The notes under the pieces were generated by a model. It saw only the letters and a list, made by a program, of their open reading frames with translations, had not been told where the DNA came from and made no database searches. The position numbers and the translations under genes are program-made. Below, piece after piece: positions 7,795 through 17,049 of a stretch of DNA of 64,000 nt. The stretch is from Pyrinomonadaceae bacterium. GTDB taxonomy: Bacteria > Acidobacteriota > Blastocatellia > Pyrinomonadales > Pyrinomonadaceae. Each line of letters begins with the position of its first letter. Position 1 is the first letter of the stretch. Location: positions 1 through 64,000 of the forward strand of contig JAVEDE010000050.1 in NCBI GenBank assembly GCA_030841105.1, read 5' to 3'.

Positions 7795-10700
7795 TTACTG
7801 GCCGAATCTCAAACGATACTCGACAGAGTTCATAAAGCCATTGACCATCAAGCGCACGTTCCGCTGGTCTTGATTGATCACGCGCAGCCAGTTGTTGTAG
7901 CCGTCCTCTTCGGGCGTGCGGCGCAGGTAGCCGTAATACTGCATCGCCACGAAGGCGCGGTTGAACTCGGCGGCGGCCACCTCGTCCGACTCGACGACGG
8001 CGCGCAAGACCTGCGCCCGCGTCAGGGCTTGCGCGCCCGTGCTGTTGAGCCGTGTGACTAAAGCGTCGCGCGTCAGCGTCACCTTCGCCCCTGTGTCCGG
8101 CTGCTGCGGGTCGGGCGTCGTGATCTGTTGCAGCCCGTAACGTCCCAGCAACGCGTCAACGTAACCCGACGACGGCAGGGCGTCGTAGCGCGTGCGAAAT
8201 TCCGGCCGCTCGCTGAAGACGACGGCGAAGGCGGCGCGCTTCTGGTAGACCTCCTGCTCGGTCGCGCCCGTCACGCTGCGCATGTCGGGGATGATCTCCT
8301 CGTAAGCGGGACGGCGGTCGAAGGCCACGCGGTAGAAGTTGAAGACGTAGAAGCCCTTGAGTTGAAACTCCCGCGAGCCGAAGAAGGCCGCCGAGACGGT
8401 GATGCGGTCGCAGGCCGGGTTGTTGTTCACGTCCGAGCACTTGTTCAGCACGGCCGACCACGGCTCGTCCGCCTCCGGCTCGCGCGAGAGGAAGTCGAGG
8501 TAGTGTTGGCGTACGAAGAAGGGCGTCGTGAAGATCGGGTTCGGCTGCCCCGCCACGTCGTTGTCGGCGATGGTCAGAGTGGCGGTCGAGGGACTGCCGA
8601 GCACGGCCACGCCGCCCGGATGGCTCAAAGTCACCTGCACCGTCTCGTCGCCCTCGATGTGCGCGTCGTCCACGAGCGGGATGTTGATCTCCTTACTCGT
8701 TTCGCCGGGGGCGAACGTCACGGTATCAACCGTCGTGGAGTAATCGCAACGCGCGTAGGCCGTGCCGTTCGCCGTGGAGCAAGGGACGGCGGCCGGGTCG
8801 TCTACGGTCTGATACTGCACGACCGCCGTCGCGGACTGACTGCCAGTGCGCGTGATGATGAGCGTGGCGCGCGCCGTGCCCTCGGAGAAACGATAGGCGG
8901 CCTGTGCGAACTGGACGGTCGGCACTTCGGGCACGACCTCCGGCTGCGTGATGGTGAGCGTCTGCCCCGCGATGGTCGCCGTCCCGACGCGCGGCACGCC
9001 CGAATTGTTCGACGCGATGATGAGCGTCACAGACCCGTTGCCCGAACCGCTCGCGCCCGCAGTGACCGTGATGAAGCCGCTGTTCGTCGCGGCCGTCCAG
9101 TCGCAGCCCGCCTGCGTCGTGACGTTCACGTTCAGAGTTTCGCCCGCCGCCGGGGAAGTCCGGCCGGTGGGGCTGATCGAGTAGGTGCAGGCGGCGCGCG
9201 GGAAGACGTAGGCGAACACGTCGAGCACGTTGTTGGTGTCGGTCGCGACGAGGTCGGTGGCGAAACTGGTGAAGACGACCGTCGAGCCGTCCGCGCTGAT
9301 GGTGATGCCGGACGAACTACTGTTGCCGCCGCGCGTGCGTTGCAGGTTCGGACTCACGAGAGTGGTTTGCGACTGCTGCACATCGCGGACGAACACGTCC
9401 TGCTCATCCCCGCTCTGCATGCCCGCCACCAGATCGGTCGCGGCGCTGTCGAAAGTGACGAAGCGGCCGTCCGCGCTGATGCTCACTTCGTTAGAGGCCG
9501 AGAAAGAGTTGCCGCTGCCCGTTCCCGCCGCGTTCGCGGTAACTAACTTCGTCATGCCCGCGGCCACGTCGCGCACGAACACGTCGTCAATCGTCCCGTT
9601 CGTGTCGTTGCCGACGAGATCGGCCGCGTTGCTGACGAAGGCGATGAAGTTTCCGTTCGCGCTGATCGCCTGCGGCGAGCGCAGGCTCGAACTCTTCCCG
9701 CCGGTCGCTGTGCCTCCCGTGTTGACGCTGACCAGCGTGGTCTTCGCCGCCGCAAGATCGCGCACGAACACGTCGTCCGCGCCATTGGCGTCGTTGAGCG
9801 TGACGAGGTTGGTCGCGCGGCTGTTGAAGACGACGAAGCGGCCGTCGGCGGAGATGGTCGGGATGGAGGATTGATTGTTGCCGCTGCCCGTGCCGCCCGT
9901 ATTCGCGCTGACGAGCGCGGTCGTGCCCGCCTGCAAATCACGCACGAAGATGTCGGCCACCGCGCCGTTCGTGTCGTTTGTGACCAGATTGCTCGCGCTG
10001 CTGGCGAAGGCGACGACGCGGCCGTCGGCACTGAAGGAGGAGAAGGCCGACACGCCGTTGCCGCTCGCCGTGCCCGCGCTGTTGATGCTGACGAGCGTCG
10101 TCACGCCGGTCGTCAAATTGCGCGCGAAGACGTCCGTCGCGTTGTTCGTGTCGTTGGCCGCGAGGTCGTTTGCCACGCTTCTGAAACCGACCACGCCGCC
10201 ATCTGCGGAGAGGTAGGGAAAGGTGGAGTTGCCGTTGCCGCCGCCCGTGCCCGCTGCGTTGACGCTCGCCAGCGTCGTCTTGCCCGTTTCGAGGTCGCGC
10301 ACGAAGACGTCTTCTTTCCCGTTCGCGTCGTTTGCCACCAAGTCGCTCGCCGCGCTGGTGAAGGCGACGAAACGCCCGTTCGCGCTGAGCCAAACGTTGA
10401 TGGCGGGAAAGTCTATGTTGCCGGTGACGCCGGACGGCGCGTTGCCCGCCGACGTGCCCGCGGCGTTGACGCTCACGAGAGTGGTCGTGCCCGTCTTGAG
10501 ATTGCGGACGAACACGTCGTAAGTGGCGTTGCCGTCGGCGAGCGCGGTCAAATCGCTGGCCTTGCTCGTGAAGGCGACGAGTCGCCCGTCCGCGCTGACA
10601 GTGCCGGACGAAGTGAACGACAAGTTGTTGCCGCTGTCCGAGCCGTTCTTATTGACGCTCACTAACTGCGCGTTCTGCGCCGCGGCGAGCGTCGCCCCGC

Positions 10701-10800
10701 ACAGCAGCAACAGGAGCGCAGCCGACATCGTGAATAAATTTTTGAAACTCGTCCCCGTCTCAACGCCGGAGCAGCCCCGTGCATAGGCACACAAACGCAT
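7795..10800 (-). CDS. Secreted 8-unit beta-propeller with BACON, Calx-beta and DUF4214
   Basis: 1001 aa with a hydrophobic signal segment at about 24-41. Residues about 42-545 hold eight tandem units of roughly 55-60 aa, each with ISADGRFVVF-like and VFVRDL..TTLVSVN-like motifs, as in TolB/PD40 propellers. A BACON domain follows (about 555-640, GCDWTA), then Calx-beta (about 645-770) and a C-terminal region (about 785-1001) that parallels the DUF4214 end of the 38-3445 protein (FVAMQYYGYLRR versus FVAMQYFGYLRR). It is probably exported and surface-associated; BACON and Calx-beta suggest carbohydrate or Ca2+ binding. The repeats are also visible at DNA level. No operon partner. Confidence 0.85.
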   Translation of the reverse strand: MRLCAYARGCSGVETGTSFKNLFTMSAALLLLLCGATLAAAQNAQLVSVNKNGSDSGNNLSFTSSGTVSADGRLVAFTSKASDLTALADGNATYDVFVRNLKTGTTTLVSVNAAGTSAGNAPSGVTGNIDFPAINVWLSANGRFVAFTSAASDLVANDANGKEDVFVRDLETGKTTLASVNAAGTGGGNGNSTFPYLSADGGVVGFRSVANDLAANDTNNATDVFARNLTTGVTTLVSINSAGTASGNGVSAFSSFSADGRVVAFASSASNLVTNDTNGAVADIFVRDLQAGTTALVSANTGGTGSGNNQSSIPTISADGRFVVFNSRATNLVTLNDANGADDVFVRDLAAAKTTLVSVNTGGTATGGKSSSLRSPQAISANGNFIAFVSNAADLVGNDTNGTIDDVFVRDVAAGMTKLVTANAAGTGSGNSFSASNEVSISADGRFVTFDSAATDLVAGMQSGDEQDVFVRDVQQSQTTLVSPNLQRTRGGNSSSSGITISADGSTVVFTSFATDLVATDTNNVLDVFAYVFPRAACTYSISPTGRTSPAAGETLNVNVTTQAGCDWTAATNSGFITVTAGASGSGNGSVTLIIASNNSGVPRVGTATIAGQTLTITQPEVVPEVPTVQFAQAAYRFSEGTARATLIITRTGSQSATAVVQYQTVDDPAAVPCSTANGTAYARCDYSTTVDTVTFAPGETSKEINIPLVDDAHIEGDETVQVTLSHPGGVAVLGSPSTATLTIADNDVAGQPNPIFTTPFFVRQHYLDFLSREPEADEPWSAVLNKCSDVNNNPACDRITVSAAFFGSREFQLKGFYVFNFYRVAFDRRPAYEEIIPDMRSVTGATEQEVYQKRAAFAVVFSERPEFRTRYDALPSSGYVDALLGRYGLQQITTPDPQQPDTGAKVTLTRDALVTRLNSTGAQALTRAQVLRAVVESDEVAAAEFNRAFVAMQYYGYLRRTPEEDGYNNWLRVINQDQRNVRLMVNGFMNSVEYRLRFGQ

Positions 10801-11044
10801 AACATTACCTCGTGAAAACTTACTGGCTATTAGTTGGATTTATTTCGGGAGCGCTCTAGCGGGAACTGCGAGGGGTGGCAGCAGCCGCGAGCACCGTCTT
10901 ATTAACTACTGCGCGCGAAGATAGCACACCCGCCCGACCTCACATAATTTGCACGCGATTTTGGCTGTTAGACTCGAAATGCGAACCCGCGGCCGACCGG
11001 GAAATGCTTCCCGTTTTAGAAGTGTCAACGCCTGCCGGGGTTGC

Positions 11045-11101
11045 TTACGGTTTGAGGACGATCTTGAGGTAGTTGGCCTGCTGGTTTATGAAGATGTAAA
11101 G
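11045..11101 (-). pseudogene. Possible C-terminal gene remnant
   Basis: On the minus strand, a short stretch reads LYIFINQQANYLKIVLKP then TAA, with GC-ending codons like real genes here. Upstream the frame runs straight into the heptamer repeat. The tail resembles the xxVVLKP ends of zinc-dependent alcohol dehydrogenases, but it is too short to be sure. Read as a remnant cut by the repeat, or chance. Confidence 0.25.
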
Positions 11102-11182
11102 GGAAAGGGGTAAAGAGGGTAAAGGTTAAAACAAGCACACGGCTTTTCTAACCTTTACCCTTTAACCCCTTTCCTTATTCCC
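11096..11182. repeat. Long inverted repeat, GGTAAAG words
   Basis: The left arm GGGTAAAGGTTA and neighbours face TAACCTTTACCC and TTTAACCCCTTTCC. About 30 nt per arm is nearly complementary around a loop of about 19 nt. The words iterate GGTAAAG and GGAAAGG. It lies 8 bp after the stop of the SRPBCC gene and may act as its terminator. Confidence 0.7.
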
Positions 11183-11189
11183 TACCGGC

Positions 11190-11972
11190 TTAGGCTTTCG
11201 CGCTGCGCCCCGAAGTCTGACCCGTGACGGTCGCCGTCTCGCCCGCCTCCATCAGTTGCTTGAAGCGGCCGAGGTCTTCCGCGATCTGCTGTTCGGGCGC
11301 TTCGCCGAACAACTTCGCCACCCACGCGCCGAGCACGCCCGCGGGCGGATCGTATTTCAAGACGACGCGCACTTCCGTCCCACGCCCTTCCGGCGCGGGC
11401 GTGAAGTGAACCGAACCGGCGTTCGCCACCTGCGATCCTTCGAGCGAACGCCACGCGATGATCTCGTTCTCAACTAGGTTGTAGCTCTCCGCGTCCCATT
11501 CGACGCTCGTGCCCGCAGGCCCTTTCGCCACCCAGTGCGAACGCCCGTCGCCCGTCACGCGCACCTCTTCGAGGTGGTTCATGAAGCGCGGCAGATTCTC
11601 GAAGTTGAGCCAGAAGTTGTACAACTCGCCGGGCGACTTGTTGATCGTCACGCTCTTTTCGACCTTCACGCCGCGCCCGCCTTCGACGCTCACGAACGGA
11701 TTGTCGCCCTCGGCTTTCGCCGTGTTCACGCCCGCCGCGTCGTAGGCGTAGCAGTGGCCGGTCGCGCCGCGGTGGACGAGGCTCGCGCCGAGCAAGGCCA
11801 GCGCGATGCCGCCGTAGCTGCCGCGCGTCAGGCCATAGACGGCGAGCGCGCCGCCGCCGATGGCCGACGCCCAGCGTTCGATTTCGCCGACGTTCACGTC
11901 GCGCGTGTACCCTTGCGGAGCTTCGCCCCGGTCAATCTGCTCCTGCGTCAATGCTGTCTCACTTGTCGCCAT
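11190..11972 (-). CDS. SRPBCC (polyketide cyclase/START-like) membrane protein
   Basis: 260 aa from ATG with AAAGGAGACAAGAAG directly upstream; the ORF-track start 9 codons earlier is less likely. Residues about 30-70 form two hydrophobic helices with DUF2892-like character (GGGALAVYGLTRGSYGGIAL). Residues about 100-240 are an SRPBCC ligand-binding fold (VEKSVTINKSPGELYNFW, then FENLPRFMNHLEEVRV). Such fused proteins are common in soil bacteria and are thought to bind hydrophobic ligands at the membrane; the ligand is unknown. A heptamer repeat follows its stop and another lies upstream. Confidence 0.8.
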   Translation of the reverse strand: MATSETALTQEQIDRGEAPQGYTRDVNVGEIERWASAIGGGALAVYGLTRGSYGGIALALLGASLVHRGATGHCYAYDAAGVNTAKAEGDNPFVSVEGGRGVKVEKSVTINKSPGELYNFWLNFENLPRFMNHLEEVRVTGDGRSHWVAKGPAGTSVEWDAESYNLVENEIIAWRSLEGSQVANAGSVHFTPAPEGRGTEVRVVLKYDPPAGVLGAWVAKLFGEAPEQQIAEDLGRFKQLMEAGETATVTGQTSGRSAKA

Positions 11973-12106
11973 CTTCTTGTCTCCTTTTGCGTCCCACACA
12001 CTTTTCGGACACGACGCACGCCTCGCGCCCCGCCTCTGTCCGAAAACGGCTCATGTTAACTATGTTCTCAGACTAACTAATCAAAAACCGTGCCGACGCG
12101 AAGAAG

Positions 12107-12187
12107 TGATGAAGGATGAAGGATGAATCAGAAAGCATTCAACTTCGTGAGCGCTTATTCTGATTCATCCCTCATTCCCTCATCCCT
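12107..12187. repeat. Heptamer inverted repeat, GGATGAA words
   Basis: The left arm TGATGAAGGATGAAGGATGA plus ATCAGAA faces TTCTGATTCATCCCTCATTCC plus CTCATCC across a loop of about 24 nt. The word is GGATGAA repeated three times. It ends 6 bp before the GH1-RmlD stop codon. The same word appears at 63245-63272. Confidence 0.75.
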
Positions 12188-12192
12188 TTCCT

Positions 12193-14463
12193 TTAGCCCG
12201 CGCGCTCCTGCAAATGACCGCCGCCACCGGCCGCTACACCCAGCGACGCGAAGCGCGGCTCGCGTTCGTTGAAATAACGCGTGAGAGCGTCTTCGAGCGG
12301 CGGGAGCAACTGCCCGCGCTCGCTCGCGAGTACGCTATATGATGGCCGCGGCGCGGCCAGTTGCATGAAGTGCGTCGGGCGCGCTTCGACCAGATTCGCG
12401 TCGAGTCCGGCGCGACGCGCGGCCGTGCGCGCCAGTTCCGCCCAATCGAGCGCGCCCTCGTTCGCCAGATGCCACACGCCGCGCTCGCCGTCCATCAAGA
12501 GATCGAGCGACGCGTCCACGAGATCGGGAACGTAAGTCGGTGAGACTTGCACGTCGTCCGCCGCGACGAACTTGCGCCCCTCGGCCAAAGTGCGGAGCGC
12601 GTTCGTGATGAAGTTGTGCTCGTCCCACGGGCCGAAGAACGCACTCGTGCGGATGACGAGCGCGGACGGCAGCAACTCCGCAACGCGCCGCTCGGCCTCA
12701 GCCTTACTTCGCCCGTACACGTTCAGCGGCGACACCGCGTCGCTCTCGACATAGGGACTTCCCTTGCGGCCGTCGAAAACCAGATCGGATGAGAACGTCA
12801 GCAACGCCGCGCCGCGCCGCGCGCACGCCGCGGCGAGCGTGGCCGCCCCGTCCGCGTTCTCGCGCATGCACCGCTCGGCCTCGCGCTCGGCGTCGTCAAC
12901 GCGCACGTAACCGGCGGCGTTGACCACCGCCCACGGTTCAAACTCCCCGAGCGCACGCTCGACCGAACGCGCGTCGGCAATGTCCATCTCCGCGCGCGTC
13001 AGGAGGCGGTAGGAGAGGCCGCGCCGTTCGCACAGACGCGCGAACGCGCGGCCGAGCGTGCCCGTCGCGCCGTTAATGATGAGCGGTCGTGCGCTGCCGT
13101 GTCTCATGTCGAGTCCCCTTTTCGCCGTCTCCTTCGTCGCGGGCTGGCGGCGCACCGGCGGGTACTGCAAGCGATCCAGACGACGCCACCAGCCGCGCGA
13201 ATCGAGCGCGGGATGTTCGTGGTCGCCCGTCGCGGCCAGATCGCGGAGCATGTGCGCAAGCGCGGTCGGGCGCGGACGGCCGCCGCGCACGTCGAAGACG
13301 CCCGGCTCGTACCTGCCCGCGCAGCGCGTGAGCAGGCTGCACCAATCGAACGCGCCGAGCAGCGACCACGCCGTCACCGCGCGCAGGTCTACGCCATCCT
13401 CGCGCCTGAGCGTCGCGGCCGCGTCCCACACCTCTTTGAACCAGCGCAGTTGCTCCTCGCGCGTGCAGCCGAGATGCACCTCCGTCACCGCGAGCGGAAT
13501 TTCGTAACGCTCCCACGCCTCGCGCAAGAGCACGCGCGGCCCGGCCGTTCCCTCGGCGCACACGCGCACCGCCTCCACGTCAACGTAACGCTGCCGCCCG
13601 TTGCCGCCGACCGCGCGGTCTGGATAACGTTCGACGCGCTCGTCCAAGAAACGCTCGCTCGTCAGGTAATGATTGATGCCGATGATGTCCGGCGGGCAGG
13701 AATTTTCGCCGAACCAGTAAAGCTCTGACTCTGCGATCCCGCAGCGGCGCGTGAAGTAATTCCACAGCGGATGCTCGCGCGTGACGCGCCCGCACAACAG
13801 ATCGAGACTCGCCCAGCGACGCACGTTCTCAAACTCCGCCTGATAGCGCAGCGCGCGCGTGCTGAAAGTCTTGCCGAGGTCTTCGGTCTGGACGAGCGTC
13901 GCGCGCGGGTTGATCTCACGGACGGCGCGCATCGCCAGCGCGGTGGCGCGACACTGGCCGACGAGTGCGCGCGCGAACGTCGCGGCGTCGCGCCCGTGCG
14001 GATACCAGTGGCCGTAGAGGCCGCTGAAGCGCGCGGTCGTCAGAGGCTCGTTGACGGGCGTGTAGGCATCAATCCACGGGTAGCGTTCGGCCACCGCCCG
14101 CGCGTAGGTTGCCAGTTGAACGGGAAAATCTGGAGCGACTAGGCTCGTATGTCGCGGCCCGCTGCCGTGGTGGAGCAGGCCGACGATGGGACGAATGTTT
14201 AACTCGCGCAGGCGCGCGAGGCGCGCGTCCGGCCAAGTCCAGTCGGCGCGCTCCAAGCCTTCGGGCGCGGTGCGCTCCCACAGGATGGGATAGCGCATCG
14301 CGCTGATGCCGAGTCCGGCGAAGAGCTCGAGGTCTTCGATGCGCTCCGCGTGTCCGTTGCGCTCAAGCTGATCGTAAAACTCGTCGCCGACGCGGTTGAC
14401 GGTACACTCGACGCCCGCCCACAGCTCAAGCGCCGAGGCGGGAAGAGGTTCTCCTCGGCTCAT
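12193..14463 (-). CDS. Family-1-like glycosidase fused to dTDP-4-dehydrorhamnose reductase-like domain
   Basis: 756 aa. Residues 10-410 are a clan GH-A, GH1-like (beta/alpha)8 barrel with NEP at 138-140 (E139 as acid/base) and VTEVH with E328 as the likely nucleophile. Residues about 458-735 are an RmlD/SDR domain: GATGTLG (465-471), FSSDLVFDG, and Y583-x3-K587 in the NVYGRSK motif. The gene follows glf and a glycosyltransferase on the same strand (26 bp gap), so it probably works on a cell-surface or exported glycan. The RmlD half suggests NAD(P)H-dependent reduction of a nucleotide sugar. The fusion is continuous with no frame break. Substrates unknown. Confidence 0.85.
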   Translation of the reverse strand: MSRGEPLPASALELWAGVECTVNRVGDEFYDQLERNGHAERIEDLELFAGLGISAMRYPILWERTAPEGLERADWTWPDARLARLRELNIRPIVGLLHHGSGPRHTSLVAPDFPVQLATYARAVAERYPWIDAYTPVNEPLTTARFSGLYGHWYPHGRDAATFARALVGQCRATALAMRAVREINPRATLVQTEDLGKTFSTRALRYQAEFENVRRWASLDLLCGRVTREHPLWNYFTRRCGIAESELYWFGENSCPPDIIGINHYLTSERFLDERVERYPDRAVGGNGRQRYVDVEAVRVCAEGTAGPRVLLREAWERYEIPLAVTEVHLGCTREEQLRWFKEVWDAAATLRREDGVDLRAVTAWSLLGAFDWCSLLTRCAGRYEPGVFDVRGGRPRPTALAHMLRDLAATGDHEHPALDSRGWWRRLDRLQYPPVRRQPATKETAKRGLDMRHGSARPLIINGATGTLGRAFARLCERRGLSYRLLTRAEMDIADARSVERALGEFEPWAVVNAAGYVRVDDAEREAERCMRENADGAATLAAACARRGAALLTFSSDLVFDGRKGSPYVESDAVSPLNVYGRSKAEAERRVAELLPSALVIRTSAFFGPWDEHNFITNALRTLAEGRKFVAADDVQVSPTYVPDLVDASLDLLMDGERGVWHLANEGALDWAELARTAARRAGLDANLVEARPTHFMQLAAPRPSYSVLASERGQLLPPLEDALTRYFNEREPRFASLGVAAGGGGHLQERAG

Positions 14464-14489
14464 GTCGTTACCCCTTGTCTCTGACGTGC

Positions 14490-15608
14490 CTACGACTGCG
14501 GCACATTCGCGTTGTCGCGCTCGCCCGTAATCTTCTTGTAAGTCGTGAGCGCCTGCGCGACCACCTGATCCATGTTGTAGTACTTGTACGTTGCCAGACG
14601 GCCGACAAAGTGAACGCCCTGCGTCTCGTCGGCGAGAGTTTTATACTTCGCGTAGAGTTCCGCGTTTTCGGGACGCGGCACGGGATAATAAGGATCGCCC
14701 TCGGCGCGCGGGTACTCGTAGACGAGGCTCGTCTTGCGGTGCTCCTGCCCCGTCAGGTATTTAAACTCCGTGATGCGCGTGTAGAGGTTGTCGTTCGGGT
14801 AGTTCACCACGGGCGCGCTCTGGTAGACCTCCGTGTCCTTCGTCTCGTGTTTGAATTCGAGCGAACGGTACGGCAGCTTCCCGTGGCGGAAGTCGAAAAA
14901 CTCGTCAACCGGCCCCGTGTAGATCATCTCCTTGTACGGAATGATGCGCTCGATGTCGCGGTAGTCCGTGTTGAGCATGATCTTGATATTCGGGTGATCG
15001 AGCATGTTCTCGAACATGCGCGTGTAGCCGTGCAGCGGCATCGCCTGATACGAATCGGCGAAGTAGCGGTCGTCGCGGTTGGTGCGGATCGGCACGCGCG
15101 CCGTCACCGAGGCGTCCAACTCGGACGGGTCTAAGCCCCACTGCTTGCGCGTGTAGTTGCGGAAAAATTTCTCGTACAACTCGCGCCCGACGCGGTTGAC
15201 CACCACGTCCTCCGACGTGCGAATCTGCTCGCGCTTCTCCGCCACCGAGTTCAAAAATTCTTCGACTTGAAACGAGGTCAGGTTCAGCCCGTAGTATTTA
15301 TTGATCGTGTCGAGGTTGATCGGGATCGGGAGCAACTGCCCGTCCACGCTCGCCAGCACGCGGTGCTCGTACTGCCGCCACTCGGTGAACTGCGACAGGT
15401 ACTCGAAGACCTCGCGCGAGTTCGTGTGAAAGATGTGCGGCCCGTACTTGTGGACGAGCACGCCCGCGTCGTTGTAGTGGTCGTAAGCGTTTCCGGCGAT
15501 GTGCGGGCGGCGGTCGCAGACGAGCACTCGCTTGCCGGCGACGCGCGCCAGCCGCTCGGCCAGCACGCTCCCGGCATACCCCGCCCCGACGATCAAATAA
15601 TCGAACAT
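14490..15608 (-). CDS. glf: UDP-galactopyranose mutase
   Basis: 372 aa from the second ATG. This start places the FAD motif VGAGYAGS at residues 7-14 as usual; the longer ORF adds five residues. The enzyme converts UDP-Galp to UDP-Galf using reduced FAD. Family marks include HIAGNAYDHYN, KYGPHIFHTN, the GPVDEFFDFRHGKLPYRSLEF region, and a C-terminal GRLATYKYYNMDQVVAQAL. It is 25 bp behind a glycosyltransferase gene and upstream of the GH1-RmlD fusion, suggesting a galactofuranose-containing glycan. Very clear family member. Confidence 0.96.
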   Translation of the reverse strand: MFDYLIVGAGYAGSVLAERLARVAGKRVLVCDRRPHIAGNAYDHYNDAGVLVHKYGPHIFHTNSREVFEYLSQFTEWRQYEHRVLASVDGQLLPIPINLDTINKYYGLNLTSFQVEEFLNSVAEKREQIRTSEDVVVNRVGRELYEKFFRNYTRKQWGLDPSELDASVTARVPIRTNRDDRYFADSYQAMPLHGYTRMFENMLDHPNIKIMLNTDYRDIERIIPYKEMIYTGPVDEFFDFRHGKLPYRSLEFKHETKDTEVYQSAPVVNYPNDNLYTRITEFKYLTGQEHRKTSLVYEYPRAEGDPYYPVPRPENAELYAKYKTLADETQGVHFVGRLATYKYYNMDQVVAQALTTYKKITGERDNANVPQS

Positions 15609-15633
15609 TCCTGCTTCTCTCATTCCTTCCTGC

Positions 15634-17049
15634 TTAGTCGGCCGCCGTCGCGCTGGTGCTGCTGCCGGAGGCCGTCGCCGCGCGTGCCGTCACACTCGGC
15701 TGCTGCTTGGTCGTGGGCGCGGGCTTCGACTGCTGCGCCGACGCCGCGATAGTGGCGCGACGCGACGCCGCGACCTCGCCGATCAACTCTGCCATCTCGC
15801 CCCACGTGCGATCCCACGAAATCTTCGCGAGGAACTCGTCCGTGCGCGCGAGCCACGCCACATCGTTGACGCCTTCGTCCATGCCGATCTCGGCGGCGGC
15901 TTTGACGAACTCGGCCGCGTCGTCGGCGATGCGCACGAGTCCGAGTTTGCCGTACGGCCTGACCACGTCGCGGATCGAGGTGGAGACAACAGGCTTGCCC
16001 GCCGCCAAGTATTCCGGCGTCTTCGTCGGGCTGATGAAGCGCGTTGATTCGTTGCGCGCAAAGAGGAGCGCGGCCACGTCCCACCCGGCGAGGTACGAGG
16101 GCAGTTCTTTGTAAGACTTGCCGCCGAGGTAATGGATGTTCGCGCGGCGCGGCAGATCGGCTTCGTTGATCTTCACCACCGGCCCGATGATGACGAAGTT
16201 CCAGTCGGGGCGCGCTTCGGAGATGGCATCAAGCAGTTCGATGTCGAAACGCTCGTCCACCACGCCGAAGAAGCCCATGCGCGGGTGCGGAATGTTCGCC
16301 TGATCCGCAGGGTCTTCCATGATGCTGCGCGCCTGTGCGAAGTGCGCGCGGTCAATGCTCGACGGGAACGCGTAGACGTTCGCGTGCTGATCGCGCTTGG
16401 CCTCGTAGAGACTCTGCCCGCCCGTGAAGACGAGATCGGCGCGGCGGAAGAGTTCGGCCTCGCGGTCGCGCAAAGAGCGCGGCGCGTTCTTAAAGGCCGA
16501 GAGTTCATCCATGCAATCGTAGACGGTCGCGAGCGGCTTCAGGTGGCGCGTCCAACCGAGCGCCATCGGCGTGTAGTACCAAAGCACGTAGTCGCGTATC
16601 TGGTGTTCGGCGAACAGCCGGTCAATCATCGCTTGCTGAATCGCTTCGACCGCCACCTCGCTCGACAAACCTTCGGGCAGGTGCGGCACGACGACATACA
16701 CGCCGTCTTCGCGCTGCGTCACGTCGAGCCGCGACGGGCCTTGACCGAAGATCGGCTCTTCGACGAAGAAGACTCTGCGCTGCTTCGCGCAACGGCTCAA
16801 CAGATGCTGCGGTCTCTGATAAACGAAGTCCCAGCGAAGGTGCGAGAGGCACACCAGATCGGCCTCGAAGTTCTGCATCGGCTGCGTCGGCGTCGTGGCG
16901 TTCGACTGCGCGGCGCGCGCCTGCGCCGTGCGTGTCTGCAAAGAGATGACGTTGCCGACTTCATCCTTAAGGTTGCGTCCCGCGCTTCTCTGCGTCGAAG
17001 TCTCGCCCGCGAGTTCGAGGGGAAGATAATTTTTTTGATTGCGACTCAT
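15634..17049 (-). CDS. Glycosyltransferase (GT-B, group 1/TuaH-like)
   Basis: 471 aa from ATG; the ORF-track start is 16 codons upstream. An N-terminal 50-residue polar leader precedes LVCLSHLRWDFVYQRPQHL, a signature of GT-B enzymes of the TuaH-like group. A second Rossmann domain holds GFFGVVDERFD, NIHYLGGKSYKELPSYLAGW and PTKTPEYLAAGKPVVST. The C-terminal 45 residues are Ala/Thr/Ser-rich low complexity. The gene opens the glycan cluster with glf directly behind it, so a galactofuranosyl transfer role is possible but not shown. Cytosolic or membrane-peripheral. Confidence 0.88.
   Translation of the reverse strand: MSRNQKNYLPLELAGETSTQRSAGRNLKDEVGNVISLQTRTAQARAAQSNATTPTQPMQNFEADLVCLSHLRWDFVYQRPQHLLSRCAKQRRVFFVEEPIFGQGPSRLDVTQREDGVYVVVPHLPEGLSSEVAVEAIQQAMIDRLFAEHQIRDYVLWYYTPMALGWTRHLKPLATVYDCMDELSAFKNAPRSLRDREAELFRRADLVFTGGQSLYEAKRDQHANVYAFPSSIDRAHFAQARSIMEDPADQANIPHPRMGFFGVVDERFDIELLDAISEARPDWNFVIIGPVVKINEADLPRRANIHYLGGKSYKELPSYLAGWDVAALLFARNESTRFISPTKTPEYLAAGKPVVSTSIRDVVRPYGKLGLVRIADDAAEFVKAAAEIGMDEGVNDVAWLARTDEFLAKISWDRTWGEMAELIGEVAASRRATIAASAQQSKPAPTTKQQPSVTARAATASGSSTSATAAD

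Larger units (their letters stand above)
10801..11189. other. Intergenic region with heptamer repeat and a possible gene remnant
   Basis: 389 bp between two minus-strand genes. It holds the upstream region of the propeller gene, a short coding-like tail at about 11045-11101, and the GGTAAAG inverted repeat, both listed separately. Nothing else recognised. Confidence 0.5.

Noticed and set aside
7490-7873. 127-aa plus-strand ORF
   Set aside because: Opposite strand of the 53-aa acidic gene, which has a ribosome site and terminator; the long ORF has neither.
8128-9546. 472-aa plus-strand ORF
   Set aside because: Antisense to the repetitive propeller gene; composition is that of a high-GC shadow.
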